From: CAVXYG01 sp963706835
GTDB lineage: Bacteria; Actinomycetota; Actinomycetes; S36-B12; GCA-2699445
Direction of reading: 5' to 3'
Length of the DNA stretch: 64,000 nt
Assembly: GCA_963706835.1 (NCBI GenBank)
Contig: CAVPOB010000014.1
Coordinates: forward strand, 186,001-250,000
The notes under the pieces were generated by a model. That model ran no database searches, had not been told where the DNA came from, and saw nothing but the letters and a program-made list of their open reading frames with translations. This document shows positions 26,541-35,369 of this stretch, one piece after another. The position numbers were made by a program, and so were the translations under genes. How positions within the stretch are numbered: the first letter of the stretch is position 1; every line of letters begins with the position of its first letter.

Positions 26541-26642
26541 CTACTCCGTGGCGTCTGCGCCTCGTCGCTTCAGGACGAGGACTGCGGCGACCGCCCCGAC
26601 GACGAGTCCGACCACAACCAGTGCTGGGATGCCTTTGCTCAT
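26541..26642 (-). CDS. Small single-helix membrane protein, 33 residues
   Basis: ATG 26642 to TAG 26541: MSKGIPALVVVGLVVGAVAA, then VLVLKRRGADATE. One strongly hydrophobic helix is followed by a positive KRR stop-transfer, giving a predicted N-out/C-in topology. It lies between the helicase stop and the PhzF-like gene stop. No clear ribosome site was identified, so expression is uncertain, but the codon pattern and composition are those of a real micro-protein. Confidence 0.5.
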   Translation of the reverse strand: MSKGIPALVVVGLVVGAVAAVLVLKRRGADATE

Positions 26643-26651
26643 GCCCCGACG

Positions 26652-27473
26652 CTAGCCGCAGTCCCCTCCCGGACGCGCGTCGCCGACGCAGGTCAGGCGA
26701 CCGCGCATGATCTCGACCGCGGTTCCGGCCACCCAGGTGGCGCCCTGCGCATCGGCGCGCACCGACAGGTGCGACGGCCGTCCCAGCTCCCGACCCTGGT
26801 CGATCGCCCATGTGCCCGGCCCTTCGCGCTGCGCCAGCAGGCCGGCCAGGACGAGCGCAGCGCTGCCGGTCGCAGGGTCCTCGGGCACACCGGCCCCCGG
26901 GGCGAAGACCCGCACCCGCAGCGGGTTGCCCCGCTGGTACAGCAGCACGCCGGTCGCGCCGTGCCCCTCGATCGGCACGACCGGGCGCGCCGTGTGGAGC
27001 ACGCTCACCTCGGCGACGGCGAACGGCGCCCCGCAGGTGGCCACCACCGGCTCGCCGACGATGTCGTGCTCGGCGATGCCGCACGCGGCCGCGACCTGCT
27101 GCCGTGTCAGCGTCCCGAGCACGCGAAAACCGGTGGGTGCGGCCACCTCGGCGCGACTGTCGCGCACGGTGATGCGGACCGGGCCGGCACCCTGCTGGAA
27201 CCGCAGCGTGCGGTCCCCTTCGGCGAGCACCAGGGCGGTCCCCACGTTGGGATGGCCGGCGAACCCCAGCTCCATCGTGGGGGTGAAGATGCGGACCCGG
27301 GCGTCGAAGCCCTCCTGGTCCGGCTCACAGACGAACGTGGTCTCGGAGTAGCCGAACTCCGCCGCGATCCGCTGCATCTGCTCGCTGGTGAGGCTGTCGG
27401 CCCGCAGCACCACGGCCAACGGGTTGCCGCCGAACGGCCGGTCGGTGAAGACGTCGCAGGTCACGTAGCGCAC
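26652..27473 (-). CDS. PhzF-family epimerase/isomerase
   Basis: 273 residues with the two-lobed PhzF fold motifs: YVTCDVFTDRPFGGNPLAVVL at the N-terminus, EFGYSETTFV (catalytic-Glu region, SETTF), ELGFAGHPNVGTALVL, and PEDPATGSAALVLAGLLAQ in the second half. The family includes diaminopimelate epimerase-like enzymes and PhzF of phenazine synthesis; most members have unknown substrates and no phenazine genes are nearby. It is probably co-transcribed with trmL, whose stop lies 3 nt upstream of its start. Confidence 0.9.
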   Translation of the reverse strand: MRYVTCDVFTDRPFGGNPLAVVLRADSLTSEQMQRIAAEFGYSETTFVCEPDQEGFDARVRIFTPTMELGFAGHPNVGTALVLAEGDRTLRFQQGAGPVRITVRDSRAEVAAPTGFRVLGTLTRQQVAAACGIAEHDIVGEPVVATCGAPFAVAEVSVLHTARPVVPIEGHGATGVLLYQRGNPLRVRVFAPGAGVPEDPATGSAALVLAGLLAQREGPGTWAIDQGRELGRPSHLSVRADAQGATWVAGTAVEIMRGRLTCVGDARPGGDCG

Positions 27474-27476
27474 GGT

Positions 27477-27983
27477 TCACCGCACCGGCGCCGGCTGCAC
27501 CGCCGTGGCGGCTGCGCCAGCGAAGCCGGAACGCCGCCAGGCCTCGTAGACCACGACCGCGACCGCGTTGGCCAGGTTCAACGATCGACTCGACGGGACC
27601 ATCGGGATGCGCAGCACGCGGTCGGCGGCGAACTCCCCCAGCAGCCCGTCCGGCAACCCGTCCCGCTCCCGGCCGAACACCAGCACGCAGTCCTGGCCAT
27701 AGTCGGCCGCGGCGTGGGACACGGTCCCGCGGACATCCACCGCATACCACGGGATCGAGGCGCCCAGTGCTGCCCGCAGCGCCGACCAGGAGTCGTGGAC
27801 GTGCACGACCGCACGGTCCCGGTAGTCCAGCCCGGCCCGGCGCACGGCAGCCTCGGACAGATCGAAGCGGACCGGCCCGACCAGGTGCAGCCTCGCCCCG
27901 GTGTTGGCGCACAACCGCATGATGTTGCCGGTGTTCGGAGGAATCTGCGGCTGATAGAGCACGACGTGCAGCACGTCGATCAC
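27477..27983 (-). CDS. trmL: tRNA (cytidine/uridine-34 2'-O)-methyltransferase TrmL-like (SPOUT)
   Basis: 168 residues. VVLYQPQIPPNTGNIMRLCA, then GARLHLVGPVRFDLSEAAVRRAGLDY, LVFGRERDGLP and VLRIPMVPSSRSLNLANAVAVVVYEA are the SpoU/SPOUT knot motifs of the TrmL branch. It methylates the wobble-base ribose of tRNA-Leu in known members. I chose GTG 27983, overlapping the upstream stop by 4 nt; GTG 27974 is an alternative nearer the typical length. Confidence 0.92.
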   Translation of the reverse strand: MIDVLHVVLYQPQIPPNTGNIMRLCANTGARLHLVGPVRFDLSEAAVRRAGLDYRDRAVVHVHDSWSALRAALGASIPWYAVDVRGTVSHAAADYGQDCVLVFGRERDGLPDGLLGEFAADRVLRIPMVPSSRSLNLANAVAVVVYEAWRRSGFAGAAATAVQPAPVR

Positions 27984-28405
27984 CCCCGCCGGAGTCTGGG
28001 CAGGAACCGCCCGGTCCGGCGCCGGTAGCCGGCGTACTCGGGGAACTGCCGCGTCAGCATCCGCTCCTCCCACATCGCCTTGCCGCTCAGGATCGCCAGC
28101 AGCACCAGCCACCAGAACAGCGGCCACCAGCCGGGACTGCGCAGCACCACGCCCAGCATGACCAGCAGCACGCCGGTGTAGATCGGATGGCGGATCCTGC
28201 GGTACATCCCGTCCTGGCGCAGGCCAGCCCCGTTGGGCACCGGATTCGGGGTCAGGGCCGCGCCCAGGTTGATGAACGCGAGCGCCAGGACCGCCACCCC
28301 GGCCAGCAGTGCCAGCAGGCCGACCCAGGTGAGCCACTGCGGGCCACCGGTCGATGAACCCGTCGCCACCAGGATCGCGGCGATGGCGGCGAACTGCGCC
28401 GCCAC
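27980..28405 (-). CDS. Isoprenylcysteine-type (PEMT/ICMT) membrane methyltransferase
   Basis: 141 residues from GTG 28405. It has three or four membrane helices and the family hallmark GMYRRIRHPIYTGVLLVMLGVVL, followed by ERMLTRQFPEYAGYRRRTGRFLP. It is predicted to use S-adenosylmethionine; the substrate (lipid or small molecule) is unknown. The frame is open back to the kinase stop at 28445, but no better start codon exists there. It overlaps trmL by 4 nt. Confidence 0.85.
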   Translation of the reverse strand: MAAQFAAIAAILVATGSSTGGPQWLTWVGLLALLAGVAVLALAFINLGAALTPNPVPNGAGLRQDGMYRRIRHPIYTGVLLVMLGVVLRSPGWWPLFWWLVLLAILSGKAMWEERMLTRQFPEYAGYRRRTGRFLPRLRRG

Positions 28406-28444
28406 TGCCGCCCAGCCGAGCAGCCGACTGCGGCGCGGCCGGGC

Positions 28445-29902
28445 TCACTGGACGTCCAACGTCACCGACTTCTGCCCCGGCTGCCACTGGTCATCGCCGA
28501 CCAGGGTGACCTCCACCGATTCGCCCGCCGGGATCTCCGGCAGCTCGCCGGAGGCGGTCCCGATCGGCTCCCCGTCGGCGTAGATGAAGACGGTCGCAAA
28601 CCCGTCGGCAGCCTCCTCGCCCCGGTTGCGGACGTTCGTGCGCACCGACATCGTCCCGTCCTCGTTGTTCACGATCTCCCACCCGGCGAGCACGAAGTCG
28701 CCGGAGGACGCCACTTCCCCGGGCGGCGGAGCCGATGGCGTGTCGGCGGGCGTCGGGGTCGCGGAGACATCCGGGTCGTCGACGGCGGGATCATCGCCGC
28801 CGTTCTGCGACCAGAACCACAGCCCGGCCAGCACGGCGGCCAGCACCAGGGCCAGGCCGACCAGCCGTCCGATCCCCCGCCGACCTTGTGCCGGCGCGGG
28901 CGACGCTTGTGCCGCTGTATCGGCCGCCGGTGCCGCGACATCGGCCGCGGGCACGGCAACGGTGGCATCGACCGCCTGCTGCGGCGCAGTCTGGGGACCA
29001 GGTACCAAGACTTGGGTCGCGGCCTGCGGACCGGTCAGATCGGCAGCGCCGACGGGCGGCACCGGCGGCAGATGAACGCCCCGCCGCTTCGTCATGGCCA
29101 GCACCTCCCGCGCAACGGGCCGCGCCGCCGGATCCTTGGCCATGAGCTGCTGCACGAAGACGCGCTGCTCATCGGACAGGCCCTCGGTATCTGGATCCCG
29201 GGTGCTGATCGCCAGCAGCACGGCCACGTTGGCGCCCTGCCCGAACGGCGGCCGACCGGTGCCCGCGAACACCAGCAGCGATCCCAGCGAGAAGACATCG
29301 CTAGCCGTGCTGATGGGCTGCAAGTTCGCCTGTTCCGGCGAGAGCCAGGACGGACTGCCGGTCACCAACCCGGTGCCGGTCAGCGACTGCGCGTCCTCCG
29401 GCATGGCGATACCGAAGTCGATCAGGACCGGGCCGTGCTCGGCCATGATGACGTTGGCTGGCTTCATGTCGCGGTGGGCGATGCCGTGCACCTCCAGCAC
29501 CGCCAGAGCCTGGGCCAGCCCCCTCGCCAGACGCCACCAGATGGTCTCCGGCAGGGGCCCGCGGGTGGTGACGTAGTCGCGCAGGTTCGGCCCGTCGATG
29601 AACGCGGTCGCCAGCCACGCCGGTTCGGCGCTGAGGTCCGCGTCCAGGAACTCGCTGATGTGGACGTCCCGCACGCGGCGCAGCACCTCGACCTCGCGCT
29701 CGAAGCGCGCCTGCACGGCCAGGTCGTCCAACAGTCCGGGACGGATCACCTTCAGGGCGGCAATCCGGTCGCCTCGAGTGGCCCGGTAGACCACGCCCAT
29801 GCCTCCGGACCCCACCTGGGACTCGATGGTCCACGGTCCAATGGACTGGGGGGTTGCGGGGGGCAGCGCTGCTGAGTCGGGCATCATCCTCACTTGCTCC
29901 AT
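28445..29902 (-). CDS. Transmembrane Ser/Thr protein kinase (PknB family)
   Basis: 485 residues. Kinase domain about 20-270: glycine loop ESQVGSGGMGVVYRA, AALKVIRP lysine, HRDMKPANVIMAEHG catalytic loop, LIDFGIA (DFG), SPEQANL and SDVFSLGSLLVFAGTGRPPF. An Ala/Pro-rich juxtamembrane linker follows, then one helix (GLALVLAAVLAGLWFW, about residue 350) and an extracellular domain of about 100 residues with FVLAGWEIVNNEDGTMSVRTNVRNRGEE, a beta-sandwich of the FxLYD/CARDB type rather than PASTA repeats. ATG 29902 chosen. The sensory ligand is unknown. Confidence 0.92.
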   Translation of the reverse strand: MEQVRMMPDSAALPPATPQSIGPWTIESQVGSGGMGVVYRATRGDRIAALKVIRPGLLDDLAVQARFEREVEVLRRVRDVHISEFLDADLSAEPAWLATAFIDGPNLRDYVTTRGPLPETIWWRLARGLAQALAVLEVHGIAHRDMKPANVIMAEHGPVLIDFGIAMPEDAQSLTGTGLVTGSPSWLSPEQANLQPISTASDVFSLGSLLVFAGTGRPPFGQGANVAVLLAISTRDPDTEGLSDEQRVFVQQLMAKDPAARPVAREVLAMTKRRGVHLPPVPPVGAADLTGPQAATQVLVPGPQTAPQQAVDATVAVPAADVAAPAADTAAQASPAPAQGRRGIGRLVGLALVLAAVLAGLWFWSQNGGDDPAVDDPDVSATPTPADTPSAPPPGEVASSGDFVLAGWEIVNNEDGTMSVRTNVRNRGEEAADGFATVFIYADGEPIGTASGELPEIPAGESVEVTLVGDDQWQPGQKSVTLDVQ

Positions 29903-30006
29903 GAACCCCACCAATCTACGGGATGGGGCCGCCGGAACCTCTCCAACACAGCGGTGGATCCGGCAGGCGCATGTCTCGGCAACCCGCCCGGAGCACCGGG
30001 TGCGGA

Positions 30007-31606
30007 TCAGGAGGGTGCGGCGAGGAGTCGGAAGCGCCCGGAGCCGGCGACCTCCGCCCAATCGGCGACGCAGGCGGGAGTGGACGCGCCCCGGAGCACG
30101 ACCCAATCGATCTGCTCGGCCGCCAGCAGGTCGCAGTACCGCTGCGGATCCAGCTGTGCAGCTTGGACGGCATCCAGCCGACGGAACCACTCCACGAGAT
30201 CATCGGAGGCGTAGGGCGGCGACTTGTGGTCCACGAAGAGGGCGGCCCCGGCGTTCAGCCGCACGTTGTCCGCGTGATCGAGGGGCACCAGCCCGACGCC
30301 GGCCGGCTGCGCACCGGCCACCAGCGCCGTCACCTCGTCGGGCGCCGCGCTGTGCCGCTCGACGGTCTGGACGATGCCGCCCGCCGCCAGCACCGCGACC
30401 AGCGGCACCGCGATCCAGACTGCGTTGCGCTGCAGCCTCGGCCCGAAGTCGCGGGCGAGCAGCCACCGGATGCACCAGGCCGCGGTGGCCGCCATGGCCA
30501 GCGGCACCAGAATCACCGTGGCTCGGGCGGGGAAGGCCAGGGCCAGGCTGGTGTTGCGGGTGACCTCGACGATCAGCGCCAGCCCGAGCGCCAGGGTCAC
30601 CGACAGCACGAGCCAGCGGGCCAACCACGACGAGGTCCGCCACCACAGGCCGGCGGCGACGAGGATCACTGCGACATAGCGCAGATCCCAGATCCCCCAT
30701 TGCGAGATGAGCGTGTGGTGGCCGATGCGCTCGAAGGCGAAACGGGACACCACTGAGGTATCGCCGGCGGCCAGATCCACGATCGCCGGGTTGGCTGCGA
30801 TGCCCGCGACAGCCAGCACCGCCACGATGCCGGCGTAGCCCGCGACGAGCCGCATCGAGCGGCGCCCCGCGGCGAGATCGACCAGCATGGCGCTGAACAG
30901 CAGCAGGGCGGCGACGAGCAGGTAGGTCGGGTGCAGGGCGCAGCCGAGCGCAGTGGCCGCCAGTGCGGCGTACCCACTCGCGGGTCGCACCGCCTCCGGC
31001 CTGATCCGGGCACGCAGCGCCAGGGCCGCCCCCACGAGCACCAGCGATCCGGCAGCCGCGGGCTGGTAGAACATCGGCTGTTCGAGGATGTATTGGCCCG
31101 GCCACGCCGCCGAAGACGTTCGGCATGAAGGGCAGGTACTGCGCCGCGGCCACGAGGACGGTCGCCAGCACGGCAGCGGAGCGGTTCCGGCCGCCGAGCA
31201 AGTCCCGGGAGAGCAGATACAGCGCCCACCAGGCGAGCGCGGCCGCCGCGATCGCGCCGACCAGGAACGCCGGCTTGCCACCGGCCGCGAACAGCGCGCT
31301 GCTGACCGCGGTGAACAGCGGATAGGGATCGACGGTGCTGAGGAGCCAGTCATCCTGCAGCGCCCCGATCGTCGGGCCCACCACCGGCAGCAGGTATTGG
31401 TTCTGGTTGCTGATGTAGGCCTCGTGCAGGGGCAGCGCCAGGGCAAGGCCCACGAAGACCAGGACGAGCCCGAGCGGACCCAGCAGGCGGCGTCGCGGTT
31501 GTGCCGCGGGCTGCTCACGCTCCGGAGCCAACGGCCGCGCGTCGACCGCTGAGCGGTCCGATACCGCCGGCGGAGCGGATACGCTCCGCAACTCCACACT
31601 GCTCAT
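30007..31606 (-). CDS. Polytopic membrane protein, one frameshift
   Basis: About 530 residues with at least ten hydrophobic helices. The N-terminal frame (start ATG 31606) runs to FMPNVFGGVAG; the rest (QYILEQPMFYQPAAAGSLVLVGAALALRARI onward) needs one base removed in the ggccc run at 31095-31099. The C-terminal 130 residues form a soluble domain ending DWVVLRGASTPACVADWAEVAG. The overall design (membrane helices plus C-terminal domain) resembles GT-C type or uncharacterised actinobacterial membrane glycosyltransferase-like proteins, but no catalytic motif is obvious. The 180 bases to the nitrilase gene hold no gene. Confidence 0.7.
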
Positions 31607-31786
31607 GCCACATCCCCCGTACCTATGGCGCGCCCCCGGCTGGCCCTGCCCCTCACCAGAATAGCGCCGACTCCAGACACCGATTACAAAGCGTTACAGC
31701 TCGTCGGATGCTTCGGCGCTCAAATGACACATCTCGGGCACCGGCCGGGTACGGCGATACCGCTATGTAGTCGATCCGCATCGGGT

Positions 31787-32539
31787 CTACTGCGGCACGG
31801 AACGGGGGTAGGTGGTCTTGGCCCGCCGCGCCCGCGCCAGATCCACCTCGCGGGTCAGCACCGGTTGCGATTGGTCGGTGAGGCCGAGCACATCGGCTTC
31901 CTCCGGGTCGATGATCCAGGATCGCCCGCCCATCGACGCCTCGGCGTACGCGCCGCTCTGGTTGGCTGAGACGCAGAAGGCTCCGGAGACCACCGCCGCC
32001 GCCCGACCACCCGCCACCCACTTGTCCACCGAAGTGGCGGGCGTCGCCCGGGGCACGGTCAGCACCTCGATCCCCGCCGCGCCCAGGTCGCGGGCGTGCT
32101 CGAAGAACCACAGTTCGGTGCACAGCACGACGCCGATCCTGCCTACCGGCGTGTCCACCGGTTCGAAGGCCACGGGTCCGCGCTCGTACCAGCTCGCCTC
32201 CCAGTAGCCGGGCTCATCGGGCAGGTAGGTCTTGCGGTGCGCCGGGCCGAGCAGTGCGCCGTCGCACCAGACGAAGGACTCGTTGTAGCGCCGCCCACCC
32301 GCCACGACGGGGCGCGAGCCGACCACGACACGGGCATTCAGTGTGCCGAGGCGGTCGATGAGCGCCTCGTGCCGAGCCGCCGCATCGGTCCATGTCGCGT
32401 GGTCCACCGCACGCGTTCCCGGCAGCCAGGGCGACAGGCCCAGCTCCGGCAGCACCAGCAGGTCCGCGCACTCGCCCGCGATCCGGTTCCACAGCCCCGT
32501 CGGTTCCCGGGCGTCCCACTGCACCGTCGTGATCCGCAC
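31787..32539 (-). CDS. Carbon-nitrogen hydrolase (nitrilase superfamily)
   Basis: 250 residues with the complete catalytic set: Glu in LLVLPELGLSPWLP, Lys in GPAHRKTYLPDEPGYWE and Cys in IGVVLCTELWFFEHARDLGAAGIEVLTVPRA. Length is typical. It hydrolyses an amide or nitrile; the exact substrate is not readable. It follows the ornithine aminotransferase gene in the same direction, which suggests a link to amino-acid or polyamine turnover, but this is inference. Confidence 0.9.
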   Translation of the reverse strand: MRITTVQWDAREPTGLWNRIAGECADLLVLPELGLSPWLPGTRAVDHATWTDAAARHEALIDRLGTLNARVVVGSRPVVAGGRRYNESFVWCDGALLGPAHRKTYLPDEPGYWEASWYERGPVAFEPVDTPVGRIGVVLCTELWFFEHARDLGAAGIEVLTVPRATPATSVDKWVAGGRAAAVVSGAFCVSANQSGAYAEASMGGRSWIIDPEEADVLGLTDQSQPVLTREVDLARARRAKTTYPRSVPQ

Positions 32540-32551
32540 CGGCCGAGTCTG

Positions 32552-33852
32552 TCAGTCGGCCGCCCGCGGGCCGGGACCGGCCCTGCGGGTGGCGGTGCGG
32601 GTGGTGGCCGTGCGGGTGGCGGCTGTGCGGGTGGCGGCGTGCGGGTGGGCAGCCGCGCAGGCCCTCCAGCACCACATCGACGCCGTGCATGAGGTCGGCC
32701 TCCTCGATGACGATCGGCGGCGCGATCCGCAGGGTGTGCACCTGGGTGTCCTTGGCGATGACGCCGTTGGCCAGAGCGCGCATCGCCGCGGGTCGGACCG
32801 GACCGTACTCCGGCTTCACCTCCACCCCGGCCCACAGTCCACGGCCGCGGACTTCCCGGACGCTGTCGGGCGCGTCGTCGCGCAGCCGTTGCAGCATCGC
32901 GGCGCCCAGTTCCTGGGAGCGCTGCTGCATCTCGCCGGTGCGCAGCATGGCGACGACCTCGCGGGCCACGGCCAGCGCCAGTGGATTGCCGCCGAACGTC
33001 GACCCGTGCTCGCCGGGCCGCAGCACGCCGAGCACCTCGTCGCGGGTGGCGATGGCGGAGATGGGCAGGATGCCGCCGCCCAGCGCCTTGCCCATGATGA
33101 CCACGTCCGGGGTGAGGCCGTAGTGCTCGATCGCCAGCGTGGTCCCCGCCCGGGCCAGTCCGGACTGGATCTCGTCGGCGATGAAGAGCACGCCGGCATC
33201 GGCACAGGCCTGCGGCCGCGGCCGGCAGGTACTCATCCGACGGGATGACCACGCCGCCCTCACCCTGGATCGGCTCCACCATGAACGCCACGACGTTCTG
33301 GTTCACCAGCGCCGCCTTGAGGGCGTCGATGTTGCCGTAGTCGACCGAGACGAAGCCCGGCGTGTACGGGCCGAAGTCGGTGTAGGCGTCGGGGTCGTCG
33401 CTGAAGGAGATGATGGTCGTGGTGCGGCCGTGGAAGTTGCCGTGGCAGACGACGATCACCGCCTGGTTGGCCGGCACGCCCTTGACGCGGTACCCCCAGG
33501 CGCGGGCCACCTTGATGGCCGACTCGACGGCCTCCGCGCCGGAGTTCATCGGCAGCACGCGGTCCTGTCCGACGAGGTCGCCCAACTCCTCGCAGAAGGG
33601 CCCGAGGTGCGAGGAGTGCACGGCGCGGCTGGTCAGGGTGACCTTGCCCATCTGCTCCTTGGCGACTTCGATGAGCCGCGGGTGCCGGTGGCCGAAGTTC
33701 AGCGCCGAGTAAGCGGAGAGGAAGTCCAGGTAGCGGCGGCCCGTCACGTCGGTGACCCAGGCGCCCTCCGCCGGATTCCACCACCACCGGCAGGGGTGGT
33801 AGTTGTCCGCTCCGCGGCGGTGCTCGAGGTCGATGTAGAAGTCGGGATCCAT
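32552..33852 (-). CDS. rocD: Ornithine--oxo-acid aminotransferase-like (class III), one or two frameshifts
   Basis: About 420 residues, PLP-dependent. N-terminal part from ATG 33852: DFYIDLEHRRGADNYHPC, LDFLSAYSALNFGHRHPRL, MNSGAEAVESAIKVAR, VEPIQGEGGV. The downstream part is in another frame: QACADAGVLFIADEIQSGLARAG, the PLP lysine in DVVIMGKALGGG, and HGSTFGGNPLALAVAREV. One extra base in the gcggccgcggcc run (33212-33226) separates them. The C-terminus runs into a GC-rich repeat (32584-32649); the frame that keeps the conserved HGVDVVLEGL continues into the nitrilase gene, while a neighbouring frame stops at 32552. The RocD assignment rests on the N-terminal and lysine motifs. Confidence 0.8.
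32584..32649. repeat. GCGGGTGG simple-sequence repeat at the rocD 3' end
   Basis: Irregular repeats of TGCGGGTGGCGG-type words with a period near 12-16 bp. They overlap the 3' end of the aminotransferase frame and are a likely place for slippage or base-calling error. Confidence 0.7.
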
Positions 33853-33935
33853 ACTCGCCACGGTAGGTCTGGGGCTCCTCGTTGGCGGCATAACGGGACG
33901 GCCGGATGGCCGCCACTGGACTAGTATCGCCGTTG

Positions 33936-35369
33936 ATGCCACCCCCGCTCACCCTGACGACGGTTCGCGATGACGCGCTCGGCGACAGCGACGCGACCGA
34001 CCTCGTCGCGCGACTGCGGCGCGGGCGAGGTCTCAGCCGGCGAGCTGCGCCAGTCCGCCGCTGCAGCGGATGCGGGACTCGGCTGCCGCGCTCAACGCCA
34101 CGTGGGCGAGATCGACGGCGTGGCGGATGGTGCCCCCAACCCGGATGGACCGTTCGCCGGAGTCCCATTGCCCATCAAGGACACCGACGACGTCGCCGGG
34201 TACCCGACGCTGTGGGGCTCCTACGCCTTCCCCGAAACGCCCGCCCGGCCATTCGTCGGCATTCGTGCGGCATCTGCTGGACCTGGGCTTCGCGCCGCTG
34301 GCCAAGACGACCACTCCCGGAGTTCGGGCTGACGGCCACCACGCAGTCGGAGCGCTTCGGCGACACCCGCAATCCGTGGGACTTGCGACGATCGGTGGGC
34401 GGATCCTCCGGCGGCTGCCGCGGCGCTGGTGGCAGCCGGCGTGGTGCCCATGGCCCACGCCAACGACGGCGGCGGATCGATCCGGATTCCGGCCGCCAGT
34501 TGCGGGCTGGTGGGGCTGAAGCCCTCGCGCGGACGGCTCGTGGATCGCCCGGAACTGGGCGAGGCCCCCGATCAACCTGTTCACCCAGGGGATGCTCACC
34601 CGCAGCGGTGCGCGACACCGCACTGTTCTACGCCGAGGCGGAGCGCCGATACGCCAACCCGGGGCTGCCGCCTGTCGGCCACGTCACCGAGCCGCTGCGG
34701 CAGCGACTGCGCATCGCGGTGGTCGATGATGGGCTGGCGGGCATCCGGCTGCAGCCCGCCGCCCGCGCCGCAGTTGCCCGCACCGCACAGCTGTGCGCCG
34801 ATCTGGGGCACCACGTGGAGCCGGTGCCCAATCCCTACCCGGACCAGGTGGCACGGGACTTCCTGCGCTACTGGTCGATGCTGGCCTGGCTGTTCAAGCA
34901 CTTCGGCGATCGCATCGTCGGACCCGGGTTCGACGGCTCCCGTACCGACGCCTTCACCAACGGGCTCGCGGCGATGTTCGCCGACCGGGCCGAGCGCATC
35001 CCCGGCTCGCTGCGACGGCTGCGGCGACTGTCGGCTGAAGGCTCACCGCTGTTCGGCACCTATGACGTGGTGCTCAGCGCGACCCTCGGCGACGCGCCGC
35101 CGCTGTTGGACCAACTGGGCCCGACCGTCCCGTTTCGCACCCACCTGATCCGCCTGATCCGCCTGGTGACCACGACGCCGCTGGAGAACGTCACCGGCTC
35201 CCCGGCTATCTCCCTGCCGCTGGCGCGCACCGACGACGGCATCCCGGTCGGGCTGCAGTTCAGCGCGGCGCTGGGAGGGGAGGACCGCCTGCTCGGCCTT
35301 GCCTATGAGTTGGCGGAAGCCGCGCCCTGGCCGGCCACGCCGCCGGTCACGGGACCGGTCACGGGATGA
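33936..35369 (+). CDS. Amidase (amidase-signature family), several frameshifts in the 5' half
   Basis: About 470 residues if frames are joined. ATG 33936 starts MPPPLTLTTVRDDALGDSDA. Then, in changing frames: GELRQSAAAADAG; GPFAGVPLPIKDTDDVAGYPT (the catalytic-Lys region); RHLLDLGFAPLAKTTTP; EFGLTATTQSERFGDTRNPWD with RRSVGGSSGG (signature with cis-Ser); and AAALVAAGVVPMAHANDGGGSIRIPAASCGLVGLKPSRG (catalytic-Ser segment). From about 34590 the frame is stable to the stop at 35367-35369. At least five indels lie between 34015 and 34590. The final 11 bases overlap the convergent dehydrogenase. Confidence 0.75.
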   Translation: MPPPLTLTTVRDDALGDSDATDLVARLRRGRGLSRRAAPVRRCSGCGTRLPRSTPRGRDRRRGGWCPQPGWTVRRSPIAHQGHRRRRRVPDAVGLLRLPRNARPAIRRHSCGICWTWASRRWPRRPLPEFGLTATTQSERFGDTRNPWDLRRSVGGSSGGCRGAGGSRRGAHGPRQRRRRIDPDSGRQLRAGGAEALARTARGSPGTGRGPRSTCSPRGCSPAAVRDTALFYAEAERRYANPGLPPVGHVTEPLRQRLRIAVVDDGLAGIRLQPAARAAVARTAQLCADLGHHVEPVPNPYPDQVARDFLRYWSMLAWLFKHFGDRIVGPGFDGSRTDAFTNGLAAMFADRAERIPGSLRRLRRLSAEGSPLFGTYDVVLSATLGDAPPLLDQLGPTVPFRTHLIRLIRLVTTTPLENVTGSPAISLPLARTDDGIPVGLQFSAALGGEDRLLGLAYELAEAAPWPATPPVTGPVTG

